Assembly: GCF_024970185.1 (NCBI RefSeq)
Contig: NZ_CP103965.1
Coordinates: forward strand, 864,001 to 928,000
Source of the DNA: Pseudomonas sp. N3-W
Lineage (GTDB): Bacteria; Pseudomonadota; Gammaproteobacteria; Pseudomonadales; Pseudomonadaceae
Length of the DNA: 64,000 nucleotides
Direction of reading: 5' to 3'
This document shows, in pieces, positions 18,364 through 27,751 of this stretch. The notes beneath the pieces were generated by a model. That model was not told the DNA's origin and made no database searches. It saw only the letters and a list, made by a program, of their open reading frames with translations. The translations under genes and the position numbers were made by a program. How positions within the stretch are numbered: position 1 is the first letter of the stretch; each line of letters opens with the position of its first letter.

Positions 18364-19416
18364 TTGAAACGCACCCGAAATACATCGTCTGTTGCAAGAC
18401 GGTCCGTACCTGGAAAAGCTGCCCGCTGGTCAATCATCCTCGTGATTATCTTGCTGATCGTAGCTGCGATCGTCGGCCACTGGATGTTTACACCACCGGC
18501 GCCCTATGTTCCGGTGAACGGGCTGGATCCTTCGACCCTGTCGATGATTGCCCTGGGCGATCAGGGTAGCGGGGATCTGCAACAGTGGCGGGTCGGACAG
18601 GCGATGGAGCGGGTGGCGGTCAGGGACGGGCGACTGGACATGGTCGTGTTATTGGGCGACAACTTTTACGGCAAAACGCTAACCACGACCCACGACCTGG
18701 CCTGGCAGATGAAGTTCGAGCGTGTCTATTGGGGGCAGTGGTTGAGTCATGTGCCGTTCTTCGCCGTGCTGGGCAATCACGATTACCCGGTATCGCAAAA
18801 GGTCGAAATCGAATACGGCCAGCAGCATGCGGGCTCGGGACGCTGGCAGATGCCGGGCAATTTTTACGTCAAGGATTTCGGCAGCGTCGATGGGCGCCCG
18901 TTGGTGCGAATGGTGTTTCTGGACACCTCAGCACCGCGGGACACATTTCAACATCAGATCGACCTGCTTGACCAGGCGTTCCAACAGCCGGGGCCGGCGC
19001 CGGTTTGGCGCATCGCGGCGGCCCATCACCCGGTGCGCAACCATGGAGAGCACGGTGAGGACTCTGCCCTGATCGCCCTGTTGTTGCCCGCACTGACGCG
19101 CAACAAGGTCGATGTGTTCCTGGCCGGGCACGATCATAATCAACAGTTGTTGCTGCGTGAGGCAGAGCCGGCGTGGGTGATTTCCGGGGCCGGCGGTCAG
19201 AAGCTGTATCCCGTTGCAACGGGTCAGCAAGACACTTCATTTGCGACCGAGACTGCCGGTTTTACCAAGCTTGATTTGGATACCCGCCAGCTGCGGTTGA
19301 GGTATTACGATGATCGAGGCAATCCGCAGGCCGGCTATCACTGGGCCAGGGATTGTCAGTGGATGGCCAAAGGGTGCCTGCTGCCGGACGTCGCCGAACC
19401 GGTTCTCGCGCAATGA
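18364..19416 (+). CDS. Membrane-anchored metallophosphoesterase (acid phosphatase-like)
   Basis: About 350 residues. An N-terminal helix (RWSIILVIILLIVAAIVGHW) anchors a periplasmic calcineurin-like domain with the full motif set: MIALGDQGSGD, VVLLGDNFY, VLGNHDY, AAHHP and LAGHDHN. It resembles tartrate-resistant acid phosphatases. A TTG at 18364 behind AAGTGAG is taken as start; a TTG at 18319 would add 15 residues. It is divergent from the ArnT-like gene. The substrate is unknown. Confidence 0.78.
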   Translation: MKRTRNTSSVARRSVPGKAARWSIILVIILLIVAAIVGHWMFTPPAPYVPVNGLDPSTLSMIALGDQGSGDLQQWRVGQAMERVAVRDGRLDMVVLLGDNFYGKTLTTTHDLAWQMKFERVYWGQWLSHVPFFAVLGNHDYPVSQKVEIEYGQQHAGSGRWQMPGNFYVKDFGSVDGRPLVRMVFLDTSAPRDTFQHQIDLLDQAFQQPGPAPVWRIAAAHHPVRNHGEHGEDSALIALLLPALTRNKVDVFLAGHDHNQQLLLREAEPAWVISGAGGQKLYPVATGQQDTSFATETAGFTKLDLDTRQLRLRYYDDRGNPQAGYHWARDCQWMAKGCLLPDVAEPVLAQ

Positions 19417-19428
19417 CACGTCGGGCGC

Positions 19429-19995
19429 TTAGCGGTACTGCGCATTCTGAGCCGGGTTGATCAGCGAGGTCAGCACATGATCCTGCCAGCGCCCGGCGAT
19501 ATTCAGATAGGCCTTGGCATAGCCCTCGCGTTCAAATCCAAGACGTTCCAGTAGCCGTGCACTGCGTTCATTTGCGGGGACATGATTGGCCATGATCCGG
19601 TGCAACTGCTGCTCTTCGAACATGTAGCGGATGCCCGCTTCCAGGGCTTCATGCATCAAGCCCTGGCCCTCGTGGGCTTCATCGATGTGGTAGCCGAGAT
19701 AGCAGGCCTGAAAGGCCCCACGAGTGATGACGGTGTAGTTACACGCACCGATCATCTGGCTTGCGTCCGCCGTCAGCACCGCGAAATGCACCGCCAGGCC
19801 GAGCTCGAAAGCACTGGCCTGTACCGCAAGGCGTGAGCGAATGTGTTCAGGGCTGTGGTAATCGGCGGGGCGAATCGGTGACCACCGGGCCAGATGCCTC
19901 TGGTTACGCTGGTAAAAATCGCTTTCCAGCGTCGCCTGTTCAGGGTCAAGCACCGCCAGCGTCAGGCGTTTGCAGGGCAGGGTCAACAGCGGCAT
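19429..19995 (-). CDS. RimJ-like GNAT acetyltransferase
   Basis: 188 residues of the RimJ/RimL branch: LTLAVLDPEQATLESDFYQR, LGYHIDEAHEGQGLMHEALE (acetyl-CoA loop) and PANERSARLLERLGFEREG. It acetylates the N-terminal amine of ribosomal protein S5 or another protein. It is convergent with the phosphoesterase gene. Confidence 0.85.
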   Translation of the reverse strand: MPLLTLPCKRLTLAVLDPEQATLESDFYQRNQRHLARWSPIRPADYHSPEHIRSRLAVQASAFELGLAVHFAVLTADASQMIGACNYTVITRGAFQACYLGYHIDEAHEGQGLMHEALEAGIRYMFEEQQLHRIMANHVPANERSARLLERLGFEREGYAKAYLNIAGRWQDHVLTSLINPAQNAQYR

Positions 19996-20050
19996 CGGGT
20001 GCTCCGTAATCGGGGGCCAGGCGCAAGCATTGCTTGAGCGGCGGTAAAAC

Positions 20051-21073
20051 TCAAACCGCCAGCGGCAATGTCACGATAAAGGTGCTGCCTTGACCATCCC
20101 CGTCACTCATGCCGGTCACGGTGCCGCCATGGGCTTCGACCAGCTCGCGAACCACGGTCAAACCAATACCCAGCCCGGCGCCATTGAAGCCGATGGCGTG
20201 CACGTCTTGTACAAACGGCTCGAAGATGAAGGGCAGCGCCTTGGCGGAAATGCCGATGCCGTTGTCGCAAACGCTCAACTTCAGCACCTCGGCTTCGGTG
20301 GTCACCGATAGTGTGACGGTGCCTCCAGTCGGTGTGTATTTGGCGGCATTGCCCAGCAGGTTGCCGAGGATCTGTGCAAGGCGCACCGGGTCACCGTTCA
20401 CCGTCAGCGGGCAGTCAGGCAGTTCGGCGGTGAAGTGCAGGTGCCGCGTGTTCATGACCGGACTGCACACGGCAATGGCTTCATGGATGATCGCCACCAT
20501 GTCGACCATCATGCAATCGAGGCGCAGTTTGCCGGTGCTGGCACGCGAGACATCGAGCAAGTCGTCCACCAGCCGCGACATGTGCTGTACCTGACCTTCG
20601 ATCAGCGCCTGCATACGCGGCAATTCCGTGCTGGGCACCCGCACCAGGCGCCCGGCGATCATGCTGATCGGTGTCAGCGGATTGCGCAGTTCGTGGGCCA
20701 CCAGGGTCAGAATATTGCGTTGTTGTTCCAGCGTGTGTTCGGCCGAGGCTTGCAGGTCTTGTGCGCTGAGCGCTGCGATCACCAGCTGCGCGTTGGCTTC
20801 GCGCATTTCCAGAAACACGCGCTGTTCTTCTTGCGAGAGTTGAGGCTTCTCCGCCTCCGATTGCGCCAGCAGAATCGCCAGTACCAATTGCTGGTTGGCT
20901 TCGACCAGCTGTTCGATTTGCTGGGCGTCTACCAGCCGATTGTTGGTGTCGCTCAATTCTTTTTGCAGCGCCGCCAACACCGAACGCGCCTCTACGGTTT
21001 TCTGGCCGAGCAGGAACAGCTCACGAGCGGCTGAGGCCATCGCTTGCGTACTCCTGTCATCGGGCTCAGTCAT
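20051..21073 (-). CDS. Soluble sensor histidine kinase
   Basis: 340 residues with no membrane segment. A long coiled-coil-prone N-terminus (about 20-120) leads to the H-box LVAHELRNPLTPIS and a complete ATPase domain (N-box LGNLLGNAAKYT, G-boxes DNGIGIS and GAGLGIGLTVV). No receiver domain is fused. It starts 9 bases after the KaiC-like stop, so the two are co-transcribed, and it probably reads the state of the KaiC-like ATPase, as SasA does in cyanobacteria (inference). Confidence 0.87.
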   Translation of the reverse strand: MTEPDDRSTQAMASAARELFLLGQKTVEARSVLAALQKELSDTNNRLVDAQQIEQLVEANQQLVLAILLAQSEAEKPQLSQEEQRVFLEMREANAQLVIAALSAQDLQASAEHTLEQQRNILTLVAHELRNPLTPISMIAGRLVRVPSTELPRMQALIEGQVQHMSRLVDDLLDVSRASTGKLRLDCMMVDMVAIIHEAIAVCSPVMNTRHLHFTAELPDCPLTVNGDPVRLAQILGNLLGNAAKYTPTGGTVTLSVTTEAEVLKLSVCDNGIGISAKALPFIFEPFVQDVHAIGFNGAGLGIGLTVVRELVEAHGGTVTGMSDGDGQGSTFIVTLPLAV

Positions 21074-21082
21074 GCTTGTGGC

Positions 21083-22543
21083 TCACGCATCGTCTTTGTC
21101 GAGGTGGCGCCGCGTTGGCCTGCCGCCGAGCAAGCCTTCCTGTTCCGGCAGACGCTCACCGATTTGCAGGCCGTTGTTGTCGATGCGGTACAGGCGCAAT
21201 TCATCGGAGTGGGCACTGGCGCGTACCTTGACCACGGCCATGATGCGCAACAGGCGGCTCTGCACTTCAATATAGCGCTGGACGATGATCGCATCGGTGA
21301 GAAACGCCGTGCCATACGGGCTGAAGCGCAGGTCGGTGTAGCGATCTTCCAGCTCGGAGGTCATCAGCACACTGACGCCGGCACCGGTCAAGGCGCTGAC
21401 CATGCGTGACAAGGACTCGCGAAAGTCCCCGCGGAATGTCGGCGCCAGCGCCAGTTCGAATCCTGACAGCGAGTCGATCACCACGCGGGTGGCCTTGAGC
21501 CGGGTAATTTCGCTGAGCAGCAACTGGACGATTTCATCGATCGACAAGTCCGGTGCGCGACTGTCCACAAGACCGATCTGGCCGCTCTGGATCAGGCCGG
21601 CCAATGTGGCATTTTGTGAATGATTGGGCCGCTGTTCGAACACCGCGATCACGCCGGTTTCACCGTTACGTGCGCCTTCATCAAGAAAAGTCGCCGCCAG
21701 GATGCTCTTGCCCGAGCCCGACGGCCCTGCCACCAGTAGCGAGTAGCCACGAGGCAGGCCACCGCCGAGCATGTCGTCGAGTTCTGGCACGCCCATTTTC
21801 AGGCGTTTGATCGGGAACTGGAGCGGTGCTTCAGCCACGTTGAGCGGTGCGGGAGGAAAGACCTTGATCCCTGATGTCGCGATACGAAACGTGTGCAGCC
21901 CCGGTAACGTCGGCTGGCCACGCATCTTCATGATTTCCATCTTGCGCACCATCGAATTGCGCTCGACGCTCTGGCGTAACCAGATCAGGCCATCGGCCAC
22001 AGTGAAAATCGGGTTGGTGTCGGTTTCGGTGAAATATTCACCGATCAGGAAGGTCGTCGCCTGCCAGGTGGTCATCAACATGCCCAGTTGCTGAACGAAC
22101 TGCGGCAGGTTGTTGTTGGGGTTGTCTTCGGTCTGGCTGGCCAGTACCACGGAACGGAACGAGTCGACAAATACCAGCGCCGGGGAGTGAGTCTCGACTT
22201 CGCTGACGATGCGCCGCAGCACTTCGTCCAGGTCGCCGGCCAGGGTGTCGTCGGCCAGATTGATATAGCGAATCGACTGGTTGATCGCTTCGCTGTCGAA
22301 AAAGTCGAACTGCTGCTGATAGCGCAGCATTTTCAGCGGCGGCTCGCCGAGCACGGTAAAAAACAGCGCCGGGCGTTCAGGCGTCGCCAGGTTGAACATC
22401 ATCTGATGCGCCAGGGTGGTCTTGCCGCAACCGGGAGGGCCGGCGATCAGGTTGAACGAAAACTCCGGCAAACCTCCGCCCAGCACCTCGTCCAGGCCTG
22501 GCACGCCGGTGGCCAGACGGTTGATAGTCACTTTGGTGCTCAT
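21083..22543 (-). CDS. Double-domain KaiC-like ATPase
   Basis: 486 residues made of two RecA/KaiC domains. Walker A motifs are AGPPGCGKTT (about 34-43) and AGPSGSGKS in the second half; each domain opens with the family GVPGLDEVLGGGLP or GVPELDDMLGGGLP. The second domain lacks the Ser-Thr phosphorylation pair of clock KaiC and carries ELEDRYTDLRFSPYGTAFLT instead. It is therefore a KaiC homologue of the non-circadian kind found in proteobacteria. The ATG overlaps the upstream stop (ATGA). With the kinase downstream it forms a three-gene signalling operon. Confidence 0.9.
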   Translation of the reverse strand: MSTKVTINRLATGVPGLDEVLGGGLPEFSFNLIAGPPGCGKTTLAHQMMFNLATPERPALFFTVLGEPPLKMLRYQQQFDFFDSEAINQSIRYINLADDTLAGDLDEVLRRIVSEVETHSPALVFVDSFRSVVLASQTEDNPNNNLPQFVQQLGMLMTTWQATTFLIGEYFTETDTNPIFTVADGLIWLRQSVERNSMVRKMEIMKMRGQPTLPGLHTFRIATSGIKVFPPAPLNVAEAPLQFPIKRLKMGVPELDDMLGGGLPRGYSLLVAGPSGSGKSILAATFLDEGARNGETGVIAVFEQRPNHSQNATLAGLIQSGQIGLVDSRAPDLSIDEIVQLLLSEITRLKATRVVIDSLSGFELALAPTFRGDFRESLSRMVSALTGAGVSVLMTSELEDRYTDLRFSPYGTAFLTDAIIVQRYIEVQSRLLRIMAVVKVRASAHSDELRLYRIDNNGLQIGERLPEQEGLLGGRPTRRHLDKDDA

Positions 22544-22974
22544 GGCGAATTTTCCTGCGAAGGGGTGTCGCTCAAAGAAGGCTCCCACACGCCACACAGC
22601 AGGCGTGCAGTCAGCGAAGGCCCGATCAGCGTGGTCAGCAAGTCGTAAAAGGTGGTCAGCAACACTTCACCGAAAAACAATGCATCGGTTTCGTTTTGCT
22701 CAATGAGTATCGATTTGAGAGCAGCGTGTCCCAGGTTGGCCTGCACACTGTCGTAGGTGCCGGCCAGACGCGGATGAGTGGCAGCGCACAAGTGCAGGCT
22801 GCGGCGGTACAGCGCGGCAACCCCCTGTTGACCAATGATCGGCGCGAGGGCTGCGTCCATATCCTGCAAGATCGCAGCAATTACCTGCGAGATCTTCGCA
22901 ATGTCAGCGTTGGGGCCAACACGGTGCGCCAGAGAAGCTACGATCTGGCGGCTCTCTTCGCTTAGCGTGGGCAT
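22540..22974 (-). CDS. Unknown helical protein, first gene of the KaiC operon
   Basis: 144 residues, predicted mostly helical, unrecognised. It starts MPTLSEESRQIVASLAHRVG and contains KISQVIAAILQDMDAALAPI; it could be a regulator or ligand sensor for the KaiC-like protein, with which it is translationally coupled. The ATG at 22974 has only a weak ribosome-binding site; more upstream frames look non-coding. KaiB is not this protein, as no thioredoxin-like pattern is seen. Confidence 0.7.
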   Translation of the reverse strand: MPTLSEESRQIVASLAHRVGPNADIAKISQVIAAILQDMDAALAPIIGQQGVAALYRRSLHLCAATHPRLAGTYDSVQANLGHAALKSILIEQNETDALFFGEVLLTTFYDLLTTLIGPSLTARLLCGVWEPSLSDTPSQENSP

Positions 22975-23391
22975 GGCTAACTGATATCTGAAGGACAGAC
23001 CCTGATGGTACACCCAATGAGGTGTTCGGGAGTGATTTGCATCACGAGGCGGCGGGCGCTTGAAATCGGCCAATTCAAGTCTGGCGCCCTATAAAATTCC
23101 TCGTCTGGTTGCACGAGCGTGCACCCCCGGGCCTTTGCCGACGAGCGCGGCAACTTTATCAAGGATGACGCATGGAGCATTTACTGCCCATAGAACTGCA
23201 CTCAATGAGCTTGAGAGCGCCCGACCCAGCGTTTTACCGGTCGCTCCAGCATGCCCCTGAACAGCAGTTTTGCCGTCCATACCGAGTTTTTAAGCTGGGC
23301 CAGGCCGCATACCACCGAGGACCAGGCGCGCGCGTCATTCGCCGCGCCACGGTGTCCAGGACACACTCCTGTATCGGCTCAAGCCGTCGAG
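22975..23391. other. Intergenic region between KaiC operon and NRAMP gene
   Basis: 417 bases without a convincing gene. It must hold the promoter of the minus-strand KaiC operon at its left side and the 3' trailer of the NRAMP gene at its right. Short frames here have no recognisable protein pattern. Confidence 0.5.
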
Positions 23392-24687
23392 CTAACCTGC
23401 CAGCATGCCCCAGAACATCGCGATCACGGCCAGGGTCATCGCAATGGTGCAGCACCAGCCCAATACTTTCAGGCTCAAGTGAATGACGAACTTGCCCATG
23501 ATGGCTTTGTTGGACGCCATGAACATCATGATGAACATGATCGGCACCGCCATCACGCAGTTGATCACGGCGCTCCAGATCAACGCCTTGATCGGGTCGA
23601 TCGGTGCAAAACAGATCAGCACCCCCAGCAGCGTTGCAGCAGTAATGATGCCGTAGAACTGCTTGGCCGTTTTCGGCTCGTCTGCCAGGCTGTTTTTCCA
23701 CTGCAACGCGCCCGCGATGGCATACGCGGCGGAACCGGCCAGTACCGGAATGGCCAGCAGGCCGGTGCCGATGATCCCGGCACTGAATAGCCAGAACGCA
23801 AACTCGCCGGCGATCGGACGCAGGGCGGTGGCGGCGTCTGCCGATGTTTGAATCTGTGTCATGCCATGTATATGCAGGGTCACGGCGGTGGTCAGCATGA
23901 TGAAGAAGGCGATGATGTTGGAAAAACTCATGCCGATCACGGTGTCGATACGGATGCGTTTGAAGTTGACCCGGGCTTGATCCGGCGCGTCGATAAGGGC
24001 CTGTGCATTAGGACGCGCCTCCAGTTCTTCGACCTCTTGCGAGGCTTGCCAGAAAAACAGATAAGGGCTGATGGTCGTGCCGAAAATGGCCACGATCATG
24101 GTGACGTATTCAGGCTTCCAGGAAAGCGCTGGCCATACCGTCCGGTAAGCGACCTGGCCCCAGGGAATATGCACGGCAAACAGGGTGCCGACATAGGCCA
24201 GCAGCACCAGCGTCAGCCACTTGAGGACGCGCACGTAGCGGTTGTAGGGAATGAACACTTGCAACAGCACCGAGACCACACCAAAGCCCACGGCGTAGAG
24301 CAGGGCCGGGCCGCCAATCAACAGTTTCAAGGCTTCGCCCATGGCGGCAATGTCGGCGGCGATGTTCACGATATTGGCGATCAACAACAGCGCGACGATG
24401 CCCAGCAGAAACGGCTTGGGGTAATGAAGACGAATGTTGGTCGCCAGGCCGTGGCCGCTGACCCGACCGATGCGGGCGCTGATCATCTGGATGCCGACCA
24501 TCAACGGAAACGTCAGGAACAAGGTCCAGAGGGTATTCAAGCCAAACTGTGCACCGGCCTGTGAGTAGGTCGCGATGCCGCTTGGATCGTCGTCCGCCGC
24601 GCCAGTAATCAGGCCGGGGCCGAGCTTTTTGAGCCACGAAGTTTTAGCAGAAACAGAGGGTTTTTCAGCCTGAGCTTCATTATTCAT
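23392..24687 (-). CDS. NRAMP-related divalent metal transporter with atypical metal site
   Basis: 431 residues and about eleven membrane helices. The first-helix motif is GAADDDPSGIATYSQAG, where classical NRAMP has DPGN, and the sixth-helix motif reads FGTTISPYLFFWQAS where classical NRAMP has MPH. The metal-binding methionine and histidine are thus absent. Such substitutions are known in NRAMP-related magnesium transporters, so Mg or another hard ion is a better guess than Mn or Fe. The ATG at 24687 is preferred to a GTG 33 bases upstream. Confidence 0.82.
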   Translation of the reverse strand: MNNEAQAEKPSVSAKTSWLKKLGPGLITGAADDDPSGIATYSQAGAQFGLNTLWTLFLTFPLMVGIQMISARIGRVSGHGLATNIRLHYPKPFLLGIVALLLIANIVNIAADIAAMGEALKLLIGGPALLYAVGFGVVSVLLQVFIPYNRYVRVLKWLTLVLLAYVGTLFAVHIPWGQVAYRTVWPALSWKPEYVTMIVAIFGTTISPYLFFWQASQEVEELEARPNAQALIDAPDQARVNFKRIRIDTVIGMSFSNIIAFFIMLTTAVTLHIHGMTQIQTSADAATALRPIAGEFAFWLFSAGIIGTGLLAIPVLAGSAAYAIAGALQWKNSLADEPKTAKQFYGIITAATLLGVLICFAPIDPIKALIWSAVINCVMAVPIMFIMMFMASNKAIMGKFVIHLSLKVLGWCCTIAMTLAVIAMFWGMLAG

Positions 24688-24808
24688 GGACGTAGCTGCG
24701 ATAGGGCGGCGGGGTGCCACACATAGCTGTGACGGGCGCGCTGCGAGAAGAGTTCAACAAGAGATATCCGGGACAAGGCATGGGCGAAAGTCCGAGGATG
24801 TAGCAGGC

Positions 24809-24834
24809 AAAAAAAAGCCCGCGGGAGAGCGGGC
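24809..24834 (-). terminator. Terminator of the N-hydroxylase operon
   Basis: On the minus strand GCCCGCTCTCCCGCGGGC is followed by TTTTTTTT, about 150 bases past the last gene of the operon. Confidence 0.88.
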
Positions 24835-24987
24835 AAACCGTAGTTTCTTGAATGAGCGAGGGCAATGTACCGGTTGGCGCGGGGCGATGGGGTGAAGAAA
24901 AGTTCATGTGCTTCGCCAGCCCAGGCTGGCTGCAAATCAGGCAATGAATGTTATGGGCAATCCACCGGACGTTCTGGTTCTTGCCGC

Positions 24988-25275
24988 CTAACAGGCCCAC
25001 TTGAAGTCCTGAAACGCCGGGATGGTGGCGCGCGCAGGCGCGTGGCGGGCAGCCTGCAGTGACGCCGCATAGCTGATCCCGGGGCCCAGCGCATCGACAA
25101 GCTGGAAAATGCCTTCAAGGCCGCAGTCCAGAATCAATGTCACACCGGGGTAGGCGCTCGCCAGATTCAACCCCCGACCGTTCCACTGTGCAGCATTCGG
25201 TGGAACGTCGATCAACAACCAGCTGCGGTATTTGAAGCGCACACCCACTTCCTTGAGCAATTCGTTCCATTCCAT
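24988..25275 (-). CDS. Unknown small protein at the end of the N-hydroxylase operon
   Basis: 95 residues, unrecognised. It contains RSWLLIDVPPNAAQWNG and YPGVTLILDCGLEGIFQLVD, suggesting a compact alpha/beta fold, and ends in FQDFKWAC with a C-terminal cysteine. It starts 9 bases after the LysE stop, so it belongs to the same transcript. It may be a carrier, a tailoring enzyme subunit or self-protection; the sequence does not decide. Confidence 0.65.
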   Translation of the reverse strand: MEWNELLKEVGVRFKYRSWLLIDVPPNAAQWNGRGLNLASAYPGVTLILDCGLEGIFQLVDALGPGISYAASLQAARHAPARATIPAFQDFKWAC

Positions 25276-25284
25276 GGTGTAGCC

Positions 25285-25908
25285 TCAGCGACTTGCAATG
25301 AGCACAGGGACCGCGTTGTTGAGGGAAAACGCTATCAGGAATACCGCCAATCCGACGTCGATCTGCCGGGTGTATTTAAGGAACAATGCCTTGATCGGCC
25401 CTTGGCCGAACAACAGGGCCACCAGGGAGTACCAGGTGACTTCCAGGGTCGAACACAACAGCACCACCAGTACCTTATCGAGGTCCGAGCGCGGCGCGGA
25501 CAGAAAGCCCGCGTAGATACTGATCATGAAGGCGATGGTTTTCATGTTGCTGATGTTGGTGATGACTCCGACCCGGTAGGCCTTGGCAAAACTGGTAACA
25601 CCCGGCCCAGCGCTTTCAGGCGTGCCGGTGTTTTTCGCCAGTACGCTTTTGATAATGCTGTAGGCGATGTACAGCAGGTACGCCGAGCCGCACAGCGTGG
25701 CGACCTTGGAGAACGCCGGATACTGGTGCAACAGCGCCGCCAGGCCCAACAGCGAGATGGTTGAGAAGAACACGCCAACCGTGCAAATTCCCAAGGTCGC
25801 CCCAAGGCCGGTCGACACCGAGCCCAAGGAAGAAAACCGGCTGACGATAATGAAATTGGGGCCAGGGCTGATGACCGCCAGAATGTAGATCAGTGCTGCA
25901 GTAAACAT
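25285..25908 (-). CDS. LysE-family amino-acid exporter
   Basis: 207 residues with about six membrane helices. AVISPGPNFIIVSRFSSLGS is the LysE/RhtB signature and the rest follows the family. It exports amino acids or their derivatives across the inner membrane. In this operon the natural cargo would be the modified diamino acid made by the aminotransferase and hydroxylase. Confidence 0.87.
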   Translation of the reverse strand: MFTAALIYILAVISPGPNFIIVSRFSSLGSVSTGLGATLGICTVGVFFSTISLLGLAALLHQYPAFSKVATLCGSAYLLYIAYSIIKSVLAKNTGTPESAGPGVTSFAKAYRVGVITNISNMKTIAFMISIYAGFLSAPRSDLDKVLVVLLCSTLEVTWYSLVALLFGQGPIKALFLKYTRQIDVGLAVFLIAFSLNNAVPVLIASR

Positions 25909-25960
25909 GCGAACTCCTTGTCATGGGGCAGCAGCCAGCGACGGCTGCTGCGGGGCTGGG

Positions 25961-27274
25961 TCAGGCCAACGCTTGTGCCGGTGGATGCAATGCCGGGACA
26001 TGTGCCAGTTGTCCTTCCAGGGCTGACAAAATGTGCTCGACCCGCAGGGATATCAGGCTGAACGATCCCGCGTCACCCAGGCCGTGAGAGCTTTCGCACA
26101 AACCGTTGAGAAACACCGCAGGCAACTCTTTCAGGGCCGTCAAACTGTAATCGCGGTTGACCACAAGTGCCCCTTGGGCATCGGCTCGGAACAGACGGTG
26201 ATAGGGCTCAAGCAGCGGTGGGTAAAGCTCACCGTTTTCCTTGGCCGCAATGTCCTTGAAGCCAGTGGCCAGGACCAGCGCGTCCAGCGTCAAGGTCGAG
26301 TGCTGCTGCTGATTGACCTCTCTGAGGGCCAGTTCCACCTGCCCCGACGCCCCTAGCGCCGCCTGTTCGACTGCGATGTTATTGAGGATGCGAATGCGCT
26401 GTTTGCCTTGCAGTTTTTCCTCATGGATCCGCACATACAGGGCGTTGATGACGTCGCCGTCGGCAGAACTGTAGTTGGTGCCCCGCAGCTGTTTGTCCAG
26501 GCGCGCCTTGGCTTCTGCGGGCAGGTCGAAGTAGTAATCGACGAACTCCGGGAAGTACACCTTGTCGCTGAACGGACTGGTGTCCTTGAGACGGAAACTG
26601 AAGCTGCGGTGCAGCGAATAGATTTCCTTGTCCGGGAACCTCGCGCTCAGGTCGAGGACGATTTCCACGGCGCTCTGGCTGGATCCGATCACGCCGATGC
26701 GTTGCACGGAGGGCGGCAGGTTGCGGATGTTTTCCAGGTAGTGGTTCAGGTGAAACACCTGTGGGCCAAGCAACCCGCTGAACACCGTCGGGATGTTTGC
26801 AGTACGCCCGGTGCCCAACACCAGGCTGCGCCCATGGATAACGCGATGGTCGTTATAAGTGACCTTCCACACGTGTTCGCCCTGGAGCACCAGCGGCTCT
26901 ACCCGGTTGGCGAACGCCGAGGACTCCACACTGCCCTGAAAGTGGCCGGCAACCCATTTGATGTATTCGGCATATTCGCGCCGCAACGGGTACGTCAACG
27001 GCAGGTTGAGGTAGTCGAACAGCCGGCCGGTTTCCTTCAGGTAGTTGACGAAGCCGTAGCGGCTGCGTGGGTTTCGCGGTGTGACCAGATCCCTGAGCGG
27101 GTTGTTCTGGATATCCGAGCCGCTGAGCAGCATTTCATCCTGCCAATCGGGCTGTTTCTTGGCATCCAGGAAACGAAAGGACAAGGGCGAATGCGATTCT
27201 TCAAGGCCGATGGCCAAGGCCAGGTTGGAAGGGCCGAAGCCAATACCGACGATATCGTAGACAGTCTCTGACAT
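25961..27274 (-). CDS. Amine N-hydroxylase (lysine N6/ornithine N5-oxygenase family)
   Basis: 437 residues of the IucD/PvdA/SidA class of flavin N-monooxygenases. The FAD site is GIGFGPSNLALA, the NADPH site is GVIGSSQSAVEIVLDL, and LVLATGF and GDAGSFSLISLRVEHIL close the fold. It hydroxylates the terminal amine of a diamino acid. Lacking a siderophore synthetase nearby, and preceded by a diaminobutyrate aminotransferase, it more likely acts on 2,4-diaminobutyrate or a derivative than on ornithine; this is inference from the operon. Confidence 0.9.
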   Translation of the reverse strand: MSETVYDIVGIGFGPSNLALAIGLEESHSPLSFRFLDAKKQPDWQDEMLLSGSDIQNNPLRDLVTPRNPRSRYGFVNYLKETGRLFDYLNLPLTYPLRREYAEYIKWVAGHFQGSVESSAFANRVEPLVLQGEHVWKVTYNDHRVIHGRSLVLGTGRTANIPTVFSGLLGPQVFHLNHYLENIRNLPPSVQRIGVIGSSQSAVEIVLDLSARFPDKEIYSLHRSFSFRLKDTSPFSDKVYFPEFVDYYFDLPAEAKARLDKQLRGTNYSSADGDVINALYVRIHEEKLQGKQRIRILNNIAVEQAALGASGQVELALREVNQQQHSTLTLDALVLATGFKDIAAKENGELYPPLLEPYHRLFRADAQGALVVNRDYSLTALKELPAVFLNGLCESSHGLGDAGSFSLISLRVEHILSALEGQLAHVPALHPPAQALA

Positions 27275-27283
27275 GGGAAGCTC

Positions 27284-27751
27284 CTATCCTTGGATGTGAT
27301 GAAGCGGCAAGTGGTAATAGTGGTAATCGCTGTTCTCGACAAAACCAAAGCGCGTGTATAAGTTTCGCGCCCTGGGATTGTCTTCCGCCCCTTCGATAAA
27401 GAGTTGTTTGGCGCCGGTTTGCTCGGCAAACCTCTTGGCCGCAGTCAACAGCGCCAACCCGGCTCCGGCACCGCGTTGCGCCTCATCAACATACAGGTCA
27501 TTAAGTATCCACAAGCGTTGCAGCGTGACACTTGAAAAGCTCGGGAACAGTTGGGTAAATCCAATAATCTCCTGGTTGCTTAGTGCGACGATAATAATCG
27601 ACTCACCCAGATGGAAACGCTCCTGGATAAACGCCAGGGACTGCGCCAGGTTGGAAGGCTCGCCATAAAATCCCCGGTACTTGTCCAGTAACGGCGCAAT
27701 CGTCGGCGCATCGTCGAGTGACGCATGCCGGGTCACGATAGTGGCGCTCAT
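27284..27751 (-). CDS. GNAT acetyltransferase of the N-hydroxylase operon
   Basis: 155 residues. The acetyl-CoA loop is DEAQRGAGAGLALLTAAKRF and the end NPRARNLYTRFGFVENSDYH is typical of GNATs. Its start overlaps the aminotransferase stop (ATGA) and it ends 9 bases before the hydroxylase, so its substrate is probably the diamino acid: acetylation at N4 as in ectoine synthesis, or of the hydroxylamine to give a hydroxamate. It is not obviously EctA or IucB. Confidence 0.85.
   Translation of the reverse strand: MSATIVTRHASLDDAPTIAPLLDKYRGFYGEPSNLAQSLAFIQERFHLGESIIIVALSNQEIIGFTQLFPSFSSVTLQRLWILNDLYVDEAQRGAGAGLALLTAAKRFAEQTGAKQLFIEGAEDNPRARNLYTRFGFVENSDYHYYHLPLHHIQG

Noticed and set aside
22540..22974. 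KaiB-like protein
   Set aside because: Length and helical pattern do not fit the thioredoxin-like KaiB fold.
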